Positions 41,910-50,924 of a stretch of DNA of 64,000 nt are shown here, in pieces. Source of the DNA: Brevibacterium spongiae (GTDB taxonomy: Bacteria > Actinomycetota > Actinomycetes > Actinomycetales > Brevibacteriaceae). Position 1 is the stretch's first letter, and each line of letters opens with the position of its first letter. Under the pieces are notes generated by a model. That model searched no databases. It saw nothing but the letters and a program-made list of their open reading frames with translations, and was not told the origin of the DNA. The position numbers and the translations under genes are program-made. The stretch spans positions 1,922,001 through 1,986,000 of the forward strand of contig NZ_CP093443.1 in the NCBI RefSeq assembly GCF_026168515.1. Direction: 5' to 3'.

Positions 41910-43598
41910 GTGGCCGAACTGTCCTATTCCTCCGGTATCTCCACCGAACCCCTGCTCGGGATCACCATCGGAGAGCACTTCAAACGCATCGCGACCGCGA
42001 ACCCCGATGCCTTGGCACTCGTCGACCGGAAATCGAACCGGCGGTGGACGTACGCGGAGTTCGACGCCGACACCGATGCACTGGCTGTGGGACTGCTCGA
42101 ACGCGGCGTGAAGAAGGGCGACCGAGTCGGGATCTGGGCGCAGAACGTTGCCGAATGGGCCCTCGTCCAGTACGCGACCGCGAAGATGGGCGCCATCCTC
42201 GTCAACGTCAACCCCGCCTACCGCAGCCACGAACTCGAATACGTGGCCAAGCAGTCCGGGATGACGCTGCTCATCTCGCAGGTCGTGGCACCCCCGCATT
42301 CGGATTTCCACGCCATCGGCACCGAGGTGGCTGCGAAGGTCCCGGCACTCGACCTGGTATTCCTCGACACCGTCCCCGAGGACCTCATCGGCGGCGCGAA
42401 CATCGGCGAACGTCAGTCCTTCGCCCGCCTCATCGGACACGGCAGGCAGCTGCTTGCCGACTCGGGCGCGAAATACGGCGTTCGCCTGCAGCAGGTGATG
42501 GACGACCTGTCGGCCGATGAGCCGATCAACATCCAATACACCTCAGGCACCACCGGATTCCCCAAAGGCGTGACGCTCAGCCACCACAACATCCTCAACA
42601 ACGGATTCTTCATCGGCGAGACGCTCTCATACACCACTGCTGACACCGTCGTCGTGCCCGTGCCCTACTACCACTGCTTCGGCATGGTCATCGGCAACCT
42701 CGCCGCGCTCAGCCACGGAGCGGCGATCGTGCTGCCCTCACCCGGATTCGACCCGCTGGAGACGATGACCGCCGTCACCGAGGAGAAGGCCACCTCCCTC
42801 TATGGTGTGCCGACGATGTTCATCGCCGAACTCGAACACCCGCAGTTCTCCGAATTCGATTTCTCGAGCCTGCGCACCGGCGTCATGGCCGGGTCCCCGT
42901 GCCCGGTGAACACGATGCGCAGGGTCATCGACGATATGAACATGTCGGAGGTCGCCATCTGCTACGGCATGACCGAAACGGCACCCGTGTCGATGATGAC
43001 CCGCGTCGACGACTCCCTGGAGAAGCGCACCCAGACGGTGGGTCGCGTGATGCCCCATCTCGAGATCAAGATCGCCGACCCGGTCACCGGACAGACTCTC
43101 CCGCGCGGGCAGAAGGGCGAATTCTGCACCCGCGGCTACGCAGTCATGCTCGGATACTGGGAGCAGCCCGACAAGACGGCGGAGACGATCGACGCAGCGC
43201 GGTGGATCCACACCGGCGACCTCGCGATCATGGACGAGGACGGCTACGTCGACATCTCCGGTCGCATCAAGGACATGGTCATCCGCGGCGGCGAGAACGT
43301 CTATCCGCGGGAGATCGAAGAGTTCCTCTACCACCACCCGGCCATCCGCGACGTCCAGGTCGTCGGAGTCTCCGACGAGAAGTACGGGGAGGAGCTCATG
43401 GCCTGGGTGATCCTCAAGGACGGCTTCGAATCCCTGAGCGCCGAGGAGGTGCGTGAGTTCTGCTCCGGCAAGCTCGCCCACTTCAAGATCCCCCGCTACG
43501 TCGAGGTCCGGGAGTCCTTCCCCATGACGGTGTCGGGAAAGATCCGCAAGATCGAACTGCGCGAAGAGGGCGAGAAGATCGCACACGCCGCCGTCTGA
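41910..43598 (+). CDS. AMP-dependent acyl-CoA synthetase (fatty-acid CoA ligase)
   Basis: The 562-residue ligase activates carboxylic acids as acyl-adenylates and transfers them to CoA. It shows the phosphate-binding motif YTSGTTGFPKG near residue 210, CYGMTETAPVS near 351, HTGDLAIMDEDGY near 431, GRIKDMVIRGGENVYPREIE near 451 and the catalytic lysine in MTVSGKIRK near the C-terminus. The order matches FadD3/medium-chain FACL enzymes. GTG 41910 is preceded by AAGGAG. The exact acyl substrate is not evident, and it is the only lipid-catabolic gene locally. Confidence 0.92.
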   Translation: MAELSYSSGISTEPLLGITIGEHFKRIATANPDALALVDRKSNRRWTYAEFDADTDALAVGLLERGVKKGDRVGIWAQNVAEWALVQYATAKMGAILVNVNPAYRSHELEYVAKQSGMTLLISQVVAPPHSDFHAIGTEVAAKVPALDLVFLDTVPEDLIGGANIGERQSFARLIGHGRQLLADSGAKYGVRLQQVMDDLSADEPINIQYTSGTTGFPKGVTLSHHNILNNGFFIGETLSYTTADTVVVPVPYYHCFGMVIGNLAALSHGAAIVLPSPGFDPLETMTAVTEEKATSLYGVPTMFIAELEHPQFSEFDFSSLRTGVMAGSPCPVNTMRRVIDDMNMSEVAICYGMTETAPVSMMTRVDDSLEKRTQTVGRVMPHLEIKIADPVTGQTLPRGQKGEFCTRGYAVMLGYWEQPDKTAETIDAARWIHTGDLAIMDEDGYVDISGRIKDMVIRGGENVYPREIEEFLYHHPAIRDVQVVGVSDEKYGEELMAWVILKDGFESLSAEEVREFCSGKLAHFKIPRYVEVRESFPMTVSGKIRKIELREEGEKIAHAAV

Positions 43599-43619
43599 GG
43601 CCCGGCCGCGATCCGGAAC

Positions 43620-43667
43620 CGAACTGCATTCGGATCGAGCCTGAGATCACAAGTCGGTTGCAGTTCG
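43620..43667. promoter_or_regulatory. Inverted repeat upstream of gluA
   Basis: CGAACTGCA (43620-43628) and TGCAGTTCG (43659-43667) are exact inverted copies 30 bp apart, between the acyl-CoA ligase stop and the gluA start. An operator or a long stem are both possible. Confidence 0.4.
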
Positions 43668-43723
43668 AACCCGACCGGGCATGAGTTTCTCTTGTGTGCT
43701 CGAATTCACTAGGATCATTGTTC

Positions 43724-44473
43724 ATGAGAGCTGAATCACAGCCATTGGTGTCGCTGACGAACGTCGAAAAGCACTACGGCGATTTCCACGCATTGAAGAA
43801 TGTCAACCTCGACATCGCCGAACGCGAGGTCGTCGTCGTCATCGGCCCGTCGGGCTCGGGCAAATCGACCCTGTGCCGGACGATCAACCGTCTCGAGACG
43901 ATCACCTCGGGCAGCATCACCATCGACGGCAAGGAGCTGCCAGCTGAAGGTGCGGCACTGGCCCAGCTGCGCTCCGACGTCGGCATGGTCTTCCAGGCGT
44001 TCAACCTGTTCGCCCACAAGACGATCCTCGAAAACGTCACCCTCGGACCGATCAAGGTGAGGAAGCTGTCGAAATCCGAAGCGGACAAGCAGGCCATGGC
44101 CCTGCTCGAACGCGTCGGAGTCGCGCACCAGGCAGACAAATATCCCGCACAGCTGTCCGGCGGACAGCAGCAGCGCGTCGCGATCGCTCGATCGCTGGCG
44201 ATGAAACCGAAGGTGATGCTCTTCGACGAGCCCACCTCGGCGCTCGACCCGGAGATGATCAACGAAGTCCTCGACGTCATGGTCGGGCTCGCCGAGGAGG
44301 GCATGACGATGGTCGTGGTCACCCACGAGATGGGCTTCGCCCGCAAAGCGGCACACCGCGTCGTGTTCATGGCCGACGGGGAGATCGTCGAAGTCGCCGA
44401 GCCCGAGGAGTTCTTCACCAATCCGCAGAGCGGGCGGGCCAAGGACTTCCTGTCGAAGATCCTGACGAACTGA
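43724..44473 (+). CDS. gluA: Glutamate/polar amino acid ABC transporter ATPase GluA
   Basis: GluA powers import of glutamate-type amino acids. The 249-residue ATPase has Walker A GPSGSGKS at 41-48, Q-loop [10 protein letters not shown], signature [15 protein letters not shown] near 142, Walker [13 protein letters not shown] near 163 and the switch VTHEMGFAR. These are typical of the polar amino acid (PAAT) family. ATG 43724 has AGGA 9 nt upstream. It is the first of four genes in order gluABCD, as in Corynebacterium glutamicum. Confidence 0.92.
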   Translation: MRAESQPLVSLTNVEKHYGDFHALKNVNLDIAEREVVVVIGPSGSGKSTLCRTINRLETITSGSITIDGKELPAEGAALAQLRSDVGMVFQAFNLFAHKTILENVTLGPIKVRKLSKSEADKQAMALLERVGVAHQADKYPAQLSGGQQQRVAIARSLAMKPKVMLFDEPTSALDPEMINEVLDVMVGLAEEGMTMVVVTHEMGFARKAAHRVVFMADGEIVEVAEPEEFFTNPQSGRAKDFLSKILTN

Positions 44474-44507
44474 AACCACCGCACCACCTCACTCACAAGG
44501 AGAGACA

Positions 44508-45407
44508 ATGAAGAAGCTCAGACTCGCGGTCGCCTCGGTGGCCATCGGCATGTTGGCGCTCAGCGGCTGCGGCCAGGGCGGAACCCCGGATGCTCCGGCC
44601 GAGGGCGATGGCGCCCAGGCCGAAGCACCCGAATACAAGGTCAACGACAGCGCGGACATCGCCGACTCGAAGACGTGGAAGGCTGCGAAGGACGCCGGCG
44701 AGATCACCATCGGCGTGAAGTATGATCAGCCGGGGCTCGGCAACGTCTCAGCCGGATCGAAGACGCCCGAGGGCTTCGATATCGAGATCGCGAAGATGGT
44801 CGCCGCACAGCTCGGCTTCAAGCCGGACCAGATCAAGTACACGGAGACCGTTTCGGCCAACCGTGAGCCGTTCCTGCAGCAGGGCAACGTCGATATGGTC
44901 GTCGCGACCTATACGATCAACGACGAACGCAAGAAGGTCGTCGACTTCGCCGGGCCCTACTACGTGGCCGGCCAGGACCTCCTCGTGGCCGAGGACTCCG
45001 ATATCGCCGGACCCGATGACCTGGCGGGCAAGAAGGTCTGTTCCGTCGACGGTTCGACGCCGGCGCAGAACATCAAGGAGAAGTACAAGAAGGCCGAGCT
45101 CGTCACCTACGATGCCTATTCGAAGTGCGTGACCGACCTGCAGTCGGGATCCGTCGACGCGGTGACCACCGACGATGCGATCCTGCGTGGCTACGCCAAG
45201 CAGTATGAGGGCGAGTTCAAGGTCGTCGGCAAGCCCTTCACCGAGGAGCCCTATGGTGTCGGCCTGCCCAAGGGCGACAAGGCTCTGCGGGACGCGGTCA
45301 ACGATGCTCTGGAGAAGGGCATGGACGACGGCGACTGGAAGAAGGCCTTCGAATACACCCTCGGCTCCACCGACGGTGTCGACATGCCCAAAGTCGACCG
45401 CTACTGA
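44508..45407 (+). CDS. gluB: Glutamate ABC transporter substrate-binding lipoprotein GluB
   Basis: The 299-residue precursor has a lipoprotein signal with lipobox LSGC (Cys22) and an acidic Gly/Ala/Pro linker. A family-3 solute-binding fold follows: ITIGVKYDQPGLG near residue 66, GFDIEIAKMVAAQLG, the ligand-contact VDMVVATYTINDERKKVVDFAGPYY near 130, and GVGLPKGDKAL near 253. It is the extracellular receptor of the gluABCD system. AAGGAGA lies 6 nt before ATG 44508. A strong stem-loop follows before gluC. Confidence 0.93.
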   Translation: MKKLRLAVASVAIGMLALSGCGQGGTPDAPAEGDGAQAEAPEYKVNDSADIADSKTWKAAKDAGEITIGVKYDQPGLGNVSAGSKTPEGFDIEIAKMVAAQLGFKPDQIKYTETVSANREPFLQQGNVDMVVATYTINDERKKVVDFAGPYYVAGQDLLVAEDSDIAGPDDLAGKKVCSVDGSTPAQNIKEKYKKAELVTYDAYSKCVTDLQSGSVDAVTTDDAILRGYAKQYEGEFKVVGKPFTEEPYGVGLPKGDKALRDAVNDALEKGMDDGDWKKAFEYTLGSTDGVDMPKVDRY

Positions 45408-45427
45408 CCCAGTCCACAGATTGACAT

Positions 45428-45461
45428 GATGCGAGGGCACCGTCAGCGGTGCCCTCGCATC
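45428..45461 (+). terminator. Intercistronic stem-loop between gluB and gluC
   Basis: A perfect 14-bp stem (45428-45441 with 45448-45461) and 6-nt loop ends 16 nt before gluC. No T-run follows, so it is better read as an attenuator or RNA-stability element than a full terminator. Confidence 0.75.
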
Positions 45462-45477
45462 GATTAAGGAATCTGCC

Positions 45478-46140
45478 ATGGATTTCCTGGAGCTTCTCCA
45501 GATGTTCCTCTCCGGTGCGTGGGGGACGATCAAACTCTTCACCATCGCCTTGATCGGATCCATGATCCTCGGCACGGTGCTCGCTGCCATGCGGGTCTCG
45601 CCGACCCCGGTGCTGCGGATTGCGGCATCGACGTACATCAACGTCGTCCGGAACACTCCGCTGACCCTGGTGATGTTCTTCTGCGCGTTCGGACTGCCGT
45701 TCCTCGACATCCGATTCGGTGCGACGAGCTCGTTCAACTCCTTCGTCTACGCGACGATCGCTCTCATCGCCTACACGGCTTGCTTCGTTGCGGAGACGCT
45801 GAAGTCGGGAATCTCGACGATTCCCGTCGGTCAGGCCGAAGCCGCTCGAGCGGTGGGCCTGAGCTTCGGTCAGACCTTGAGCGAAGTGGTTCTGCCGCAG
45901 GCTTTCCGCACGGTCATCCCGCCTCTGGGCAGTGTGATCATCGCGATGCTCAAGAACACCTCGATCGCCTCGGCGTTCAACAACCGAGAGCTCATCTCGG
46001 CGATGCGCAATGCCATCGAAGTCCGCGGTGATCTTGTCATCCCGATCCTGTTCGGCACCGCGCTGGCCTATCTGATCCTGGCTCTGCTGCTCGGACGTGT
46101 CTTCGACTACTTGGAGAAGAAGCTGGTGATTCTGCGATGA
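45478..46140 (+). CDS. gluC: Glutamate ABC transporter permease GluC
   Basis: The 220-residue permease has five hydrophobic helices and the PAAT-family features YINVVRNTPLTLVMFF near residue 52 and the EAA loop QAEAARAVGLSFGQTLSEVVLPQAF near residue 119, which contacts the ATPase. ATG 45478 lies 16 nt after the intercistronic hairpin and has AAGGA upstream. It overlaps gluD by 4 nt and together they form the membrane pore. Confidence 0.92.
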   Translation: MDFLELLQMFLSGAWGTIKLFTIALIGSMILGTVLAAMRVSPTPVLRIAASTYINVVRNTPLTLVMFFCAFGLPFLDIRFGATSSFNSFVYATIALIAYTACFVAETLKSGISTIPVGQAEAARAVGLSFGQTLSEVVLPQAFRTVIPPLGSVIIAMLKNTSIASAFNNRELISAMRNAIEVRGDLVIPILFGTALAYLILALLLGRVFDYLEKKLVILR

Positions 46141-46979
46141 GCGCACCCACTCAGGTCCTGTTCGACGAACCGGGGCCGAAGGCCCGCCGGAACAACATCA
46201 TCCTCTCGATCGCGTCACTGATCGTGCTGTTGGCACTCGTGGCGTTCGTGATCTGGAAGTTCGCTGATGCCGGTCAGCTCGAAGCCGACAAGTGGTATCC
46301 GTTCACCTTCGCACAGATCCAGACGGTGCTGCTCCAAGGCATGCTCGCCACCCTCAAGGTCGCCGTCGTCGCCTCGGTGCTGGCCTTGGTCGTCGGTGTC
46401 GTCTTCGCACTCCTGCGCCTGTCGAGCAAGAAGATCATCTCCGTTCCGGGCACCATCGTGCTCGAGTTCTTCCGCGGTGTGCCGGTGCTGCTGCTCATCT
46501 TCGCGATGTTCCTCCTGTTCGGAAACGAGATCGGGTCCTTCTGGTCCGTCGTCTTCGGCCTCACCCTCTACAACGGGATGGTGCTGGCCGAGATCATCCG
46601 CGCGGGAATTCTCGCCGTTCCGACCGGTCAGCGAGAAGCCGCCATGGCCATCGGCCTCCGCCCCGGACAGGTGATGAGTCTCGTCCTCATGCCGCAGGCG
46701 CTGCGTGCCATGATGCCGACGATCATCGCTCAGATCGTCGTGCTGCTCAAAGATTCGGCGCTGGGCTTCATCGTCACCTACCAGGATCTGCTCTACCAGG
46801 TGAATCTCATCGGCCGTGAGTACAACAACCTGCTGCCGACGTTCATCGTCGGAGCCGTTCTGTTCATCATCATCAACATGATCGTCGCCGGATTCGCTCG
46901 CTGGCTCGAGTCCCGCCTGCAGCGCAAGACCACGGCAGACGTCGAAGGCGAGGGGCTGACCACGAAGATCGTCGACTGA
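46137..46979 (+). CDS. gluD: Glutamate ABC transporter permease GluD
   Basis: The 280-residue second permease has an N-terminal cytoplasmic segment and helix (about 18-42), then the family core with EFFRGVPVLLLIFAMFL near residue 117 and the EAA loop GQREAAMAIGLRPGQVMSLVLMPQAL near residue 163. A basic tail follows the last helix. It starts within the gluC stop (ATGA), so the two pore subunits should be made in equal amounts. Confidence 0.92.
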   Translation: MSAPTQVLFDEPGPKARRNNIILSIASLIVLLALVAFVIWKFADAGQLEADKWYPFTFAQIQTVLLQGMLATLKVAVVASVLALVVGVVFALLRLSSKKIISVPGTIVLEFFRGVPVLLLIFAMFLLFGNEIGSFWSVVFGLTLYNGMVLAEIIRAGILAVPTGQREAAMAIGLRPGQVMSLVLMPQALRAMMPTIIAQIVVLLKDSALGFIVTYQDLLYQVNLIGREYNNLLPTFIVGAVLFIIINMIVAGFARWLESRLQRKTTADVEGEGLTTKIVD

Positions 46980-47078
46980 CTGACTGGCACCGGGAAGTGT
47001 CGGTGGGGCGCGGCGACCGCAGCCTCACCGGCACCCTGTATCGTTCACTGTGAGAGTCGGCCACGAAGGAGTCGCAGA

Positions 47079-47399
47079 ATGCCGCAACCCGAAATCAGCT
47101 CCACCCCGGTGAAGATCGTGAGAAACAGCGACCGTGAACGGTTCGAGCTGTTCACCGATGACACCCCGGGAGAGTTCATCGGCTTCCTCGCCTATCAGAC
47201 GATCGACGAAGGCACCCTGGAACTCCAGCACACGATCATCTCCGAGGGGTTCTCCCGCCGCGGCTTCGCCCGCACCCTGGTCACCCGAGTCCTCGACACG
47301 ATCAGGAGCGACGGGGGTCGGATCGTTCCGACCTGCACCTATGTTCAGGACTACCTCGAGCGGTTCCCGCAGTACGGTGACCTCGTGGCACCTCAGTGA
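47079..47399 (+). CDS. YjdJ-like GNAT-fold N-acetyltransferase
   Basis: The 106-residue product belongs to the short, single-domain GNAT proteins (GCN5-related, YjdJ/NAT_SF_CTN4 type). It shows FIGFLAYQTIDEGTLELQHT, the acetyl-CoA loop region SRRGFARTLVTRVLDTIRSDG near residue 63 and the end TCTYVQDYLERFPQY. This small family acetylates unknown targets and retains only the core fold. The stop overlaps gluQ by 4 nt, so the two are coupled. Confidence 0.85.
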   Translation: MPQPEISSTPVKIVRNSDRERFELFTDDTPGEFIGFLAYQTIDEGTLELQHTIISEGFSRRGFARTLVTRVLDTIRSDGGRIVPTCTYVQDYLERFPQYGDLVAPQ

Positions 47400-48328
47400 G
47401 CGGGATCGACTCAGTGCCCGGAGCAGGTCGTTTCGCCCCGAGCCCCAGCGGCGACCTCCACATCGGCAACCTGCGCTCCGGCCTGCTCGCCTATGTTCGT
47501 GCCAGGCAGACCGGACGTCGTTTTCTCTGGCGCATCGAGGACCTCGACCGGGTCCGGGCCGGTTCGGCGCAATCGCAGCTCGACGTCTTCGCCGAACTCG
47601 GCGTCACTGCGGACGAAGAGCCGCTGATCCAATCACAGCGGCACGCTGTCTATGCCGCGGCGATCGCAGAGCTCGATGCTGCCGGTCGGGTCTTCGAATG
47701 CTACTGCTCGCGCAAGGACATCGCTCAGGCTCCGAGCGCACCCCACGCCCCACCGGGCGCCTATCCGGGAACCTGCCGCCACCTCGGGGACGGCGAACGG
47801 GAGGAGCAGAGGGAGAGGCTGGCGAGGGACGGGCGGCAGCCTGCTCTGCGTCTGCGAGCCGACAACCGCGAACACCACGTCGACGATGTGCTCCTGGGCC
47901 GAGTCGATGCCCTCGTCGACGATCTCGTGCTGCGCCGCGGCGATGGGGTCTTCGCTTACAATCTCACCGTCGTCGTCGACGACGGGGCCAGCGGGGTCGA
48001 CGAGGTGCTGCGTGGCGACGATCTGGCGGCCTCGGCACCGCGGCAGGCCTATCTTGCACGGCTTCTCGGCCTCGCAGAACCGGCCTGGGTGCATGTTCCG
48101 CTCGTGCTCAATGCAGGGGGACAGAGGCTGGCCAAACGTGACGGAGCAGTGACGTATCAGCAGCTGCGCAGTGTGGGCTGGTCGGTTGCGGATGTCTTCG
48201 CGTGGATGCAGCAGTCCCTGGGATTCGGGGGCTTGAGGTGGACGACCGTCGACGATATGGTCTCGGGCGTCGAATTCGCACATATGTCGACGACGCCGAC
48301 GGTGTTCGTCCCGCCGAGCGAGTCGTGA
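47396..48328 (+). CDS. gluQ: Glutamyl-Q tRNA(Asp) synthetase
   Basis: GluQ activates glutamate without tRNA and attaches it to queuosine in the anticodon of tRNA(Asp). The 310-residue product has the class I signature FAPSPSGDLHIGNLR (HIGN form) near residue 13, the FLWRIEDLDRVR strand, a zinc site (CYC near 101 and CRHL near 127), and LAKRDGA in place of KMSKS near 245. It lacks the anticodon-binding domain of normal GluRS, as expected. GTG 47396 overlaps the GNAT stop. Confidence 0.94.
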   Translation: MSGIDSVPGAGRFAPSPSGDLHIGNLRSGLLAYVRARQTGRRFLWRIEDLDRVRAGSAQSQLDVFAELGVTADEEPLIQSQRHAVYAAAIAELDAAGRVFECYCSRKDIAQAPSAPHAPPGAYPGTCRHLGDGEREEQRERLARDGRQPALRLRADNREHHVDDVLLGRVDALVDDLVLRRGDGVFAYNLTVVVDDGASGVDEVLRGDDLAASAPRQAYLARLLGLAEPAWVHVPLVLNAGGQRLAKRDGAVTYQQLRSVGWSVADVFAWMQQSLGFGGLRWTTVDDMVSGVEFAHMSTTPTVFVPPSES

Positions 48329-48374
48329 ACGGAACGGTGCCGATGTGGGGACGCCTCAGGTTGCTGAGGCGTTC

Positions 48375-49595
48375 TCAGGCGGCTGAGGAATCCTCGGGGG
48401 AGTCGGCCGATTCGGAGATGACACCGTCGTAGATCGCCTCGAACGTGTCCAGGGTGTACTCGATGTCGTGTTTGGCCACGACATCGAGTGAGGCCCTGGA
48501 AAATGCGTCGAGTTCGGAATCATCCATTTCGCAGATGCGAGTGAACCGGTCAGCCAAGGCGTCGATGTCGCGCGGCGGGAACAGATATCCGTTGACGCCG
48601 TCCCGGACGAGATGCGGCAGAGCCACGGCATCAGCCAAGACCACGGGCTTGCGAGAGGCGAGCGCCTCGAGGGTTGCGATGGACTGCAGCTCGGCCGTCG
48701 ACGGCATGCAGAAGAAGGTGCAGCGCTGGTACGCGTCCATGAGATCCTTGTCGCTGATCTTTCCGAGCACGTGGATGCGGTCGGCGATCCCGAGTTCGTC
48801 TGCCAGCTGCTTCAACGGGCCTTCCTGGTCACCCCCGCCGACGATATCGGCTTCGAGGCCTAGGGCGGGATCGGTTTTGGCCACTGCATCGACGATATCG
48901 GCGGCATGCTTCTCCGAGGAGAGCCGACCGACGAAGAGCACCCGTGGGGGGACGGTTCGGTCAGTCTGCGGTTCCAGATCGCGCAGGTGGGCGAAGCGCT
49001 CGAGATCGATTCCGCAGGACACAGCCCGGATGGGGGAGGTGAAACCGTTCTCCGTGAGCAGATCTGCGGCCAGCTGCGTCGGCACCGTGATGAAGTCCGC
49101 GGACTGGAACTTCCGACGCAGATCCCACCAGGCGACCGCCGTGCCGCCATCGAGGACGGCCTTCGGAGCCTTGAGATACGGACGCACGTTGTCGGGCATG
49201 AAGTGGTTCGTCGCGACGACCGGGATGCCGCGGCGGATGGATTCGGAGAACGCGTAGCGGCCGATGACGAAATGCGCCTGGGTGTGGACGACGTCGGGTT
49301 GCAGACTGTCGAGGAGCCGGGAGAGCTCGGGTTTCGTCTCCCACGGCATGCAGATCATCCATGTCGGGTGCAACGGCCACCGGTGAGCCGTGAGTCGGTG
49401 GACTGTGACGCCGTCTTCGACGCTGACCGAGGGTTTGCCCGTGGCCGAGGGGCAGGCGACGTGGACGTCGTTGCCGCGAGCTGCGAGTCCGGCGGCCAGC
49501 CGCTCAGCGAACTTCGCGGCTCCATTGACCTCGGGGGCGTAGGTCTCTGCCGGGATGAGGATGCGGCGGGCTGGAGTGGGTCGGTGCGCAGACAG
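48375..49595 (-). CDS. GT4-family glycosyltransferase without a conventional start codon
   Basis: The 406-residue GT-B enzyme has an N-terminal half beginning RRILIPAETYAPEVNGAA and a C-terminal half with VLFVGRLSSEKHA near residue 220, HVLGKISDKDL near 283 and the E-x7-E motif in ELQSIATLEALASRKPV. Homologues involved in mannolipid synthesis share the N-terminal motif. The frame opens right after the stop of the upstream transporter gene (49599-49601), and the only early start-like codon is CTG 49595 (or ATC 49598). GAGGAG lies about 9 nt before it. The first ATG/GTG/TTG (TTG 49373) would remove 74 conserved residues. Confidence 0.82.
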   Translation of the reverse strand: MSAHRPTPARRILIPAETYAPEVNGAAKFAERLAAGLAARGNDVHVACPSATGKPSVSVEDGVTVHRLTAHRWPLHPTWMICMPWETKPELSRLLDSLQPDVVHTQAHFVIGRYAFSESIRRGIPVVATNHFMPDNVRPYLKAPKAVLDGGTAVAWWDLRRKFQSADFITVPTQLAADLLTENGFTSPIRAVSCGIDLERFAHLRDLEPQTDRTVPPRVLFVGRLSSEKHAADIVDAVAKTDPALGLEADIVGGGDQEGPLKQLADELGIADRIHVLGKISDKDLMDAYQRCTFFCMPSTAELQSIATLEALASRKPVVLADAVALPHLVRDGVNGYLFPPRDIDALADRFTRICEMDDSELDAFSRASLDVVAKHDIEYTLDTFEAIYDGVISESADSPEDSSAA

Positions 49596-49598
49596 GAT

Positions 49599-50510
49599 TC
49601 AGCTCTCCTCGGTGTCGGTCATGGTGTCGGAACGGCGGGCGTTCCTGCGCTGAGCTTCTCGATCTTTGACATCGGGATGATACCGCGACAATACAACGAC
49701 GCCCGCGCAGGCGACCAATCCTGTGAGGGTGATGAGCACGACCAGCCACGGTGGAGCGTCGGCGGCTTCGCCGAGGACCACGGTGCCCAGGATCACGGCG
49801 CCGATCGGATCGATGACGGTCAGTCCGGCGATGACCATCTCAGGTGGCCCGGCTGCGTAGGCGTTCTGGACGAACCACGAGCCGAGGGCGACGGCGGCGA
49901 GGAGTCCCGCCACATTGATCCAGGTGACCTCATCGATTCCGGCCTGGAGGAACTGGACGCTGACGAGGTGGGCGTTCGTTGCGACGCAGGCGAAGAGCAG
50001 GCCTGCGGCGATGATGAGCACGAGCTGAGGCGCGTGTCTGAAGGCGAGCATGATGATGAGTCCGAGGCCGACGAGGACGGCTGTGATCCAGAACAGGGGC
50101 AGCGCATCCGCACCGAGGTGGACCTCCGAGCGTGCGGTGGTGGCTGAGAGCGCGACGAAGACCGTCACCCCGATCGTGCACCAGACGACGGACTGGACGA
50201 GCCGTCGGTTGACCTTGAGCCCCCGATGCCGGACGCCGAGGAGGACGGAGACGATGAGAGAGAACGCACCGATCGGTTGGACGACCATCACCGGGGCGAG
50301 AGCGAGGGCGATGAAATTGCCGGCCGTGCCGAACCCGAGGATGAGCAGTCCGAGCAGCCAGCGTCGGTTGCTGAGCAGCTCTGTGAAATGGGCCCAGCTG
50401 AGACCGTTGTGGGAATCTTCCTGACCGGCGACGGCGTCGTGTTGGTACAGGGCGCCATAGGCGAGGGCCACGGCCGCCAACACGGCGAAGGCGATTGCCA
50501 CTATGGTCAC
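49599..50510 (-). CDS. DMT-superfamily membrane transporter
   Basis: The 303-residue product has about 10 hydrophobic helices and resembles the DMT/EamA-like exporters of actinobacteria, with the repeated segments TAGNFIALALAPVMVVQPIGAFSL (about residues 62-85) and MVIAGLTVIDPIGAVILGTVVLGE near 221. A basic tail ends it. Start is GTG 50510 with GGAAG 8 nt upstream. Its end provides the ribosome-binding site for the glycosyltransferase, so the two are probably co-transcribed. Confidence 0.85.
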   Translation of the reverse strand: MTIVAIAFAVLAAVALAYGALYQHDAVAGQEDSHNGLSWAHFTELLSNRRWLLGLLILGFGTAGNFIALALAPVMVVQPIGAFSLIVSVLLGVRHRGLKVNRRLVQSVVWCTIGVTVFVALSATTARSEVHLGADALPLFWITAVLVGLGLIIMLAFRHAPQLVLIIAAGLLFACVATNAHLVSVQFLQAGIDEVTWINVAGLLAAVALGSWFVQNAYAAGPPEMVIAGLTVIDPIGAVILGTVVLGEAADAPPWLVVLITLTGLVACAGVVVLSRYHPDVKDREAQRRNARRSDTMTDTEES

Positions 50511-50685
50511 GGTGAATCTTCCGGGTTCGGAGCGGATGGGGCAGGTGCGGGGACCGCTTTGAGTTTACCGCGCACGTGCCCGGCGAGAATGCCCGTTGCC
50601 TGGAATTGTCCTGACTGTACGGCAACCCGGCCGGAAGCGGTGGGGTTTCCCCCAGCAGGTGTGAGCTAAAGCACTCAGAGACGTT

Positions 50686-50715
50686 TTGTTTGCCCGCTCC
50701 GGTGTTTGCTAAGCT
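50686..50715 (+). promoter_or_regulatory. Predicted promoter of tRNA-Asn
   Basis: TTGTTT (50686-50691) and TAAGCT (50710-50715) with 18 bp between them lie 30 bp before the tRNA. Confidence 0.4.
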
Positions 50716-50745
50716 GGACAACACGTTCGCAGGCGACTGCGACAT

Positions 50746-50818
50746 TCCTCCGTAGCTCAGTTGGCAGAGCATTCGACTGTTAATCGAAGGGTCGCTGGTT
50801 CGAGCCCAGCCGGGGGAG
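50746..50818 (+). tRNA. tRNA-Asn (anticodon GTT)
   Basis: The 73-nt cloverleaf has acceptor TCCTCCG/CGGGGGA with a T1-A72 pair and one T-G pair, anticodon stem TTCGA/TCGAA with loop CTGTTAA, and T arm GCTGG/CCAGC. The discriminator is G and CCA is not fully encoded. Confidence 0.97.
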
Positions 50819-50823
50819 CAGCA

Positions 50824-50852
50824 AAGGCCCCGTCCGTTTCGGACGGGGCCTT
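50824..50852 (+). terminator. Terminator after tRNA-Asn
   Basis: A perfect 12-bp stem (50824-50835 with 50841-50852) with a 5-nt loop lies 5 nt after the tRNA. Confidence 0.88.
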
Positions 50853-50924
50853 CGTCATCCCCGGAACGGGTGCACCCGGACATCGCCACGGGAATACCCG
50901 CACCAGGGGACAGGTTCTTCAACC

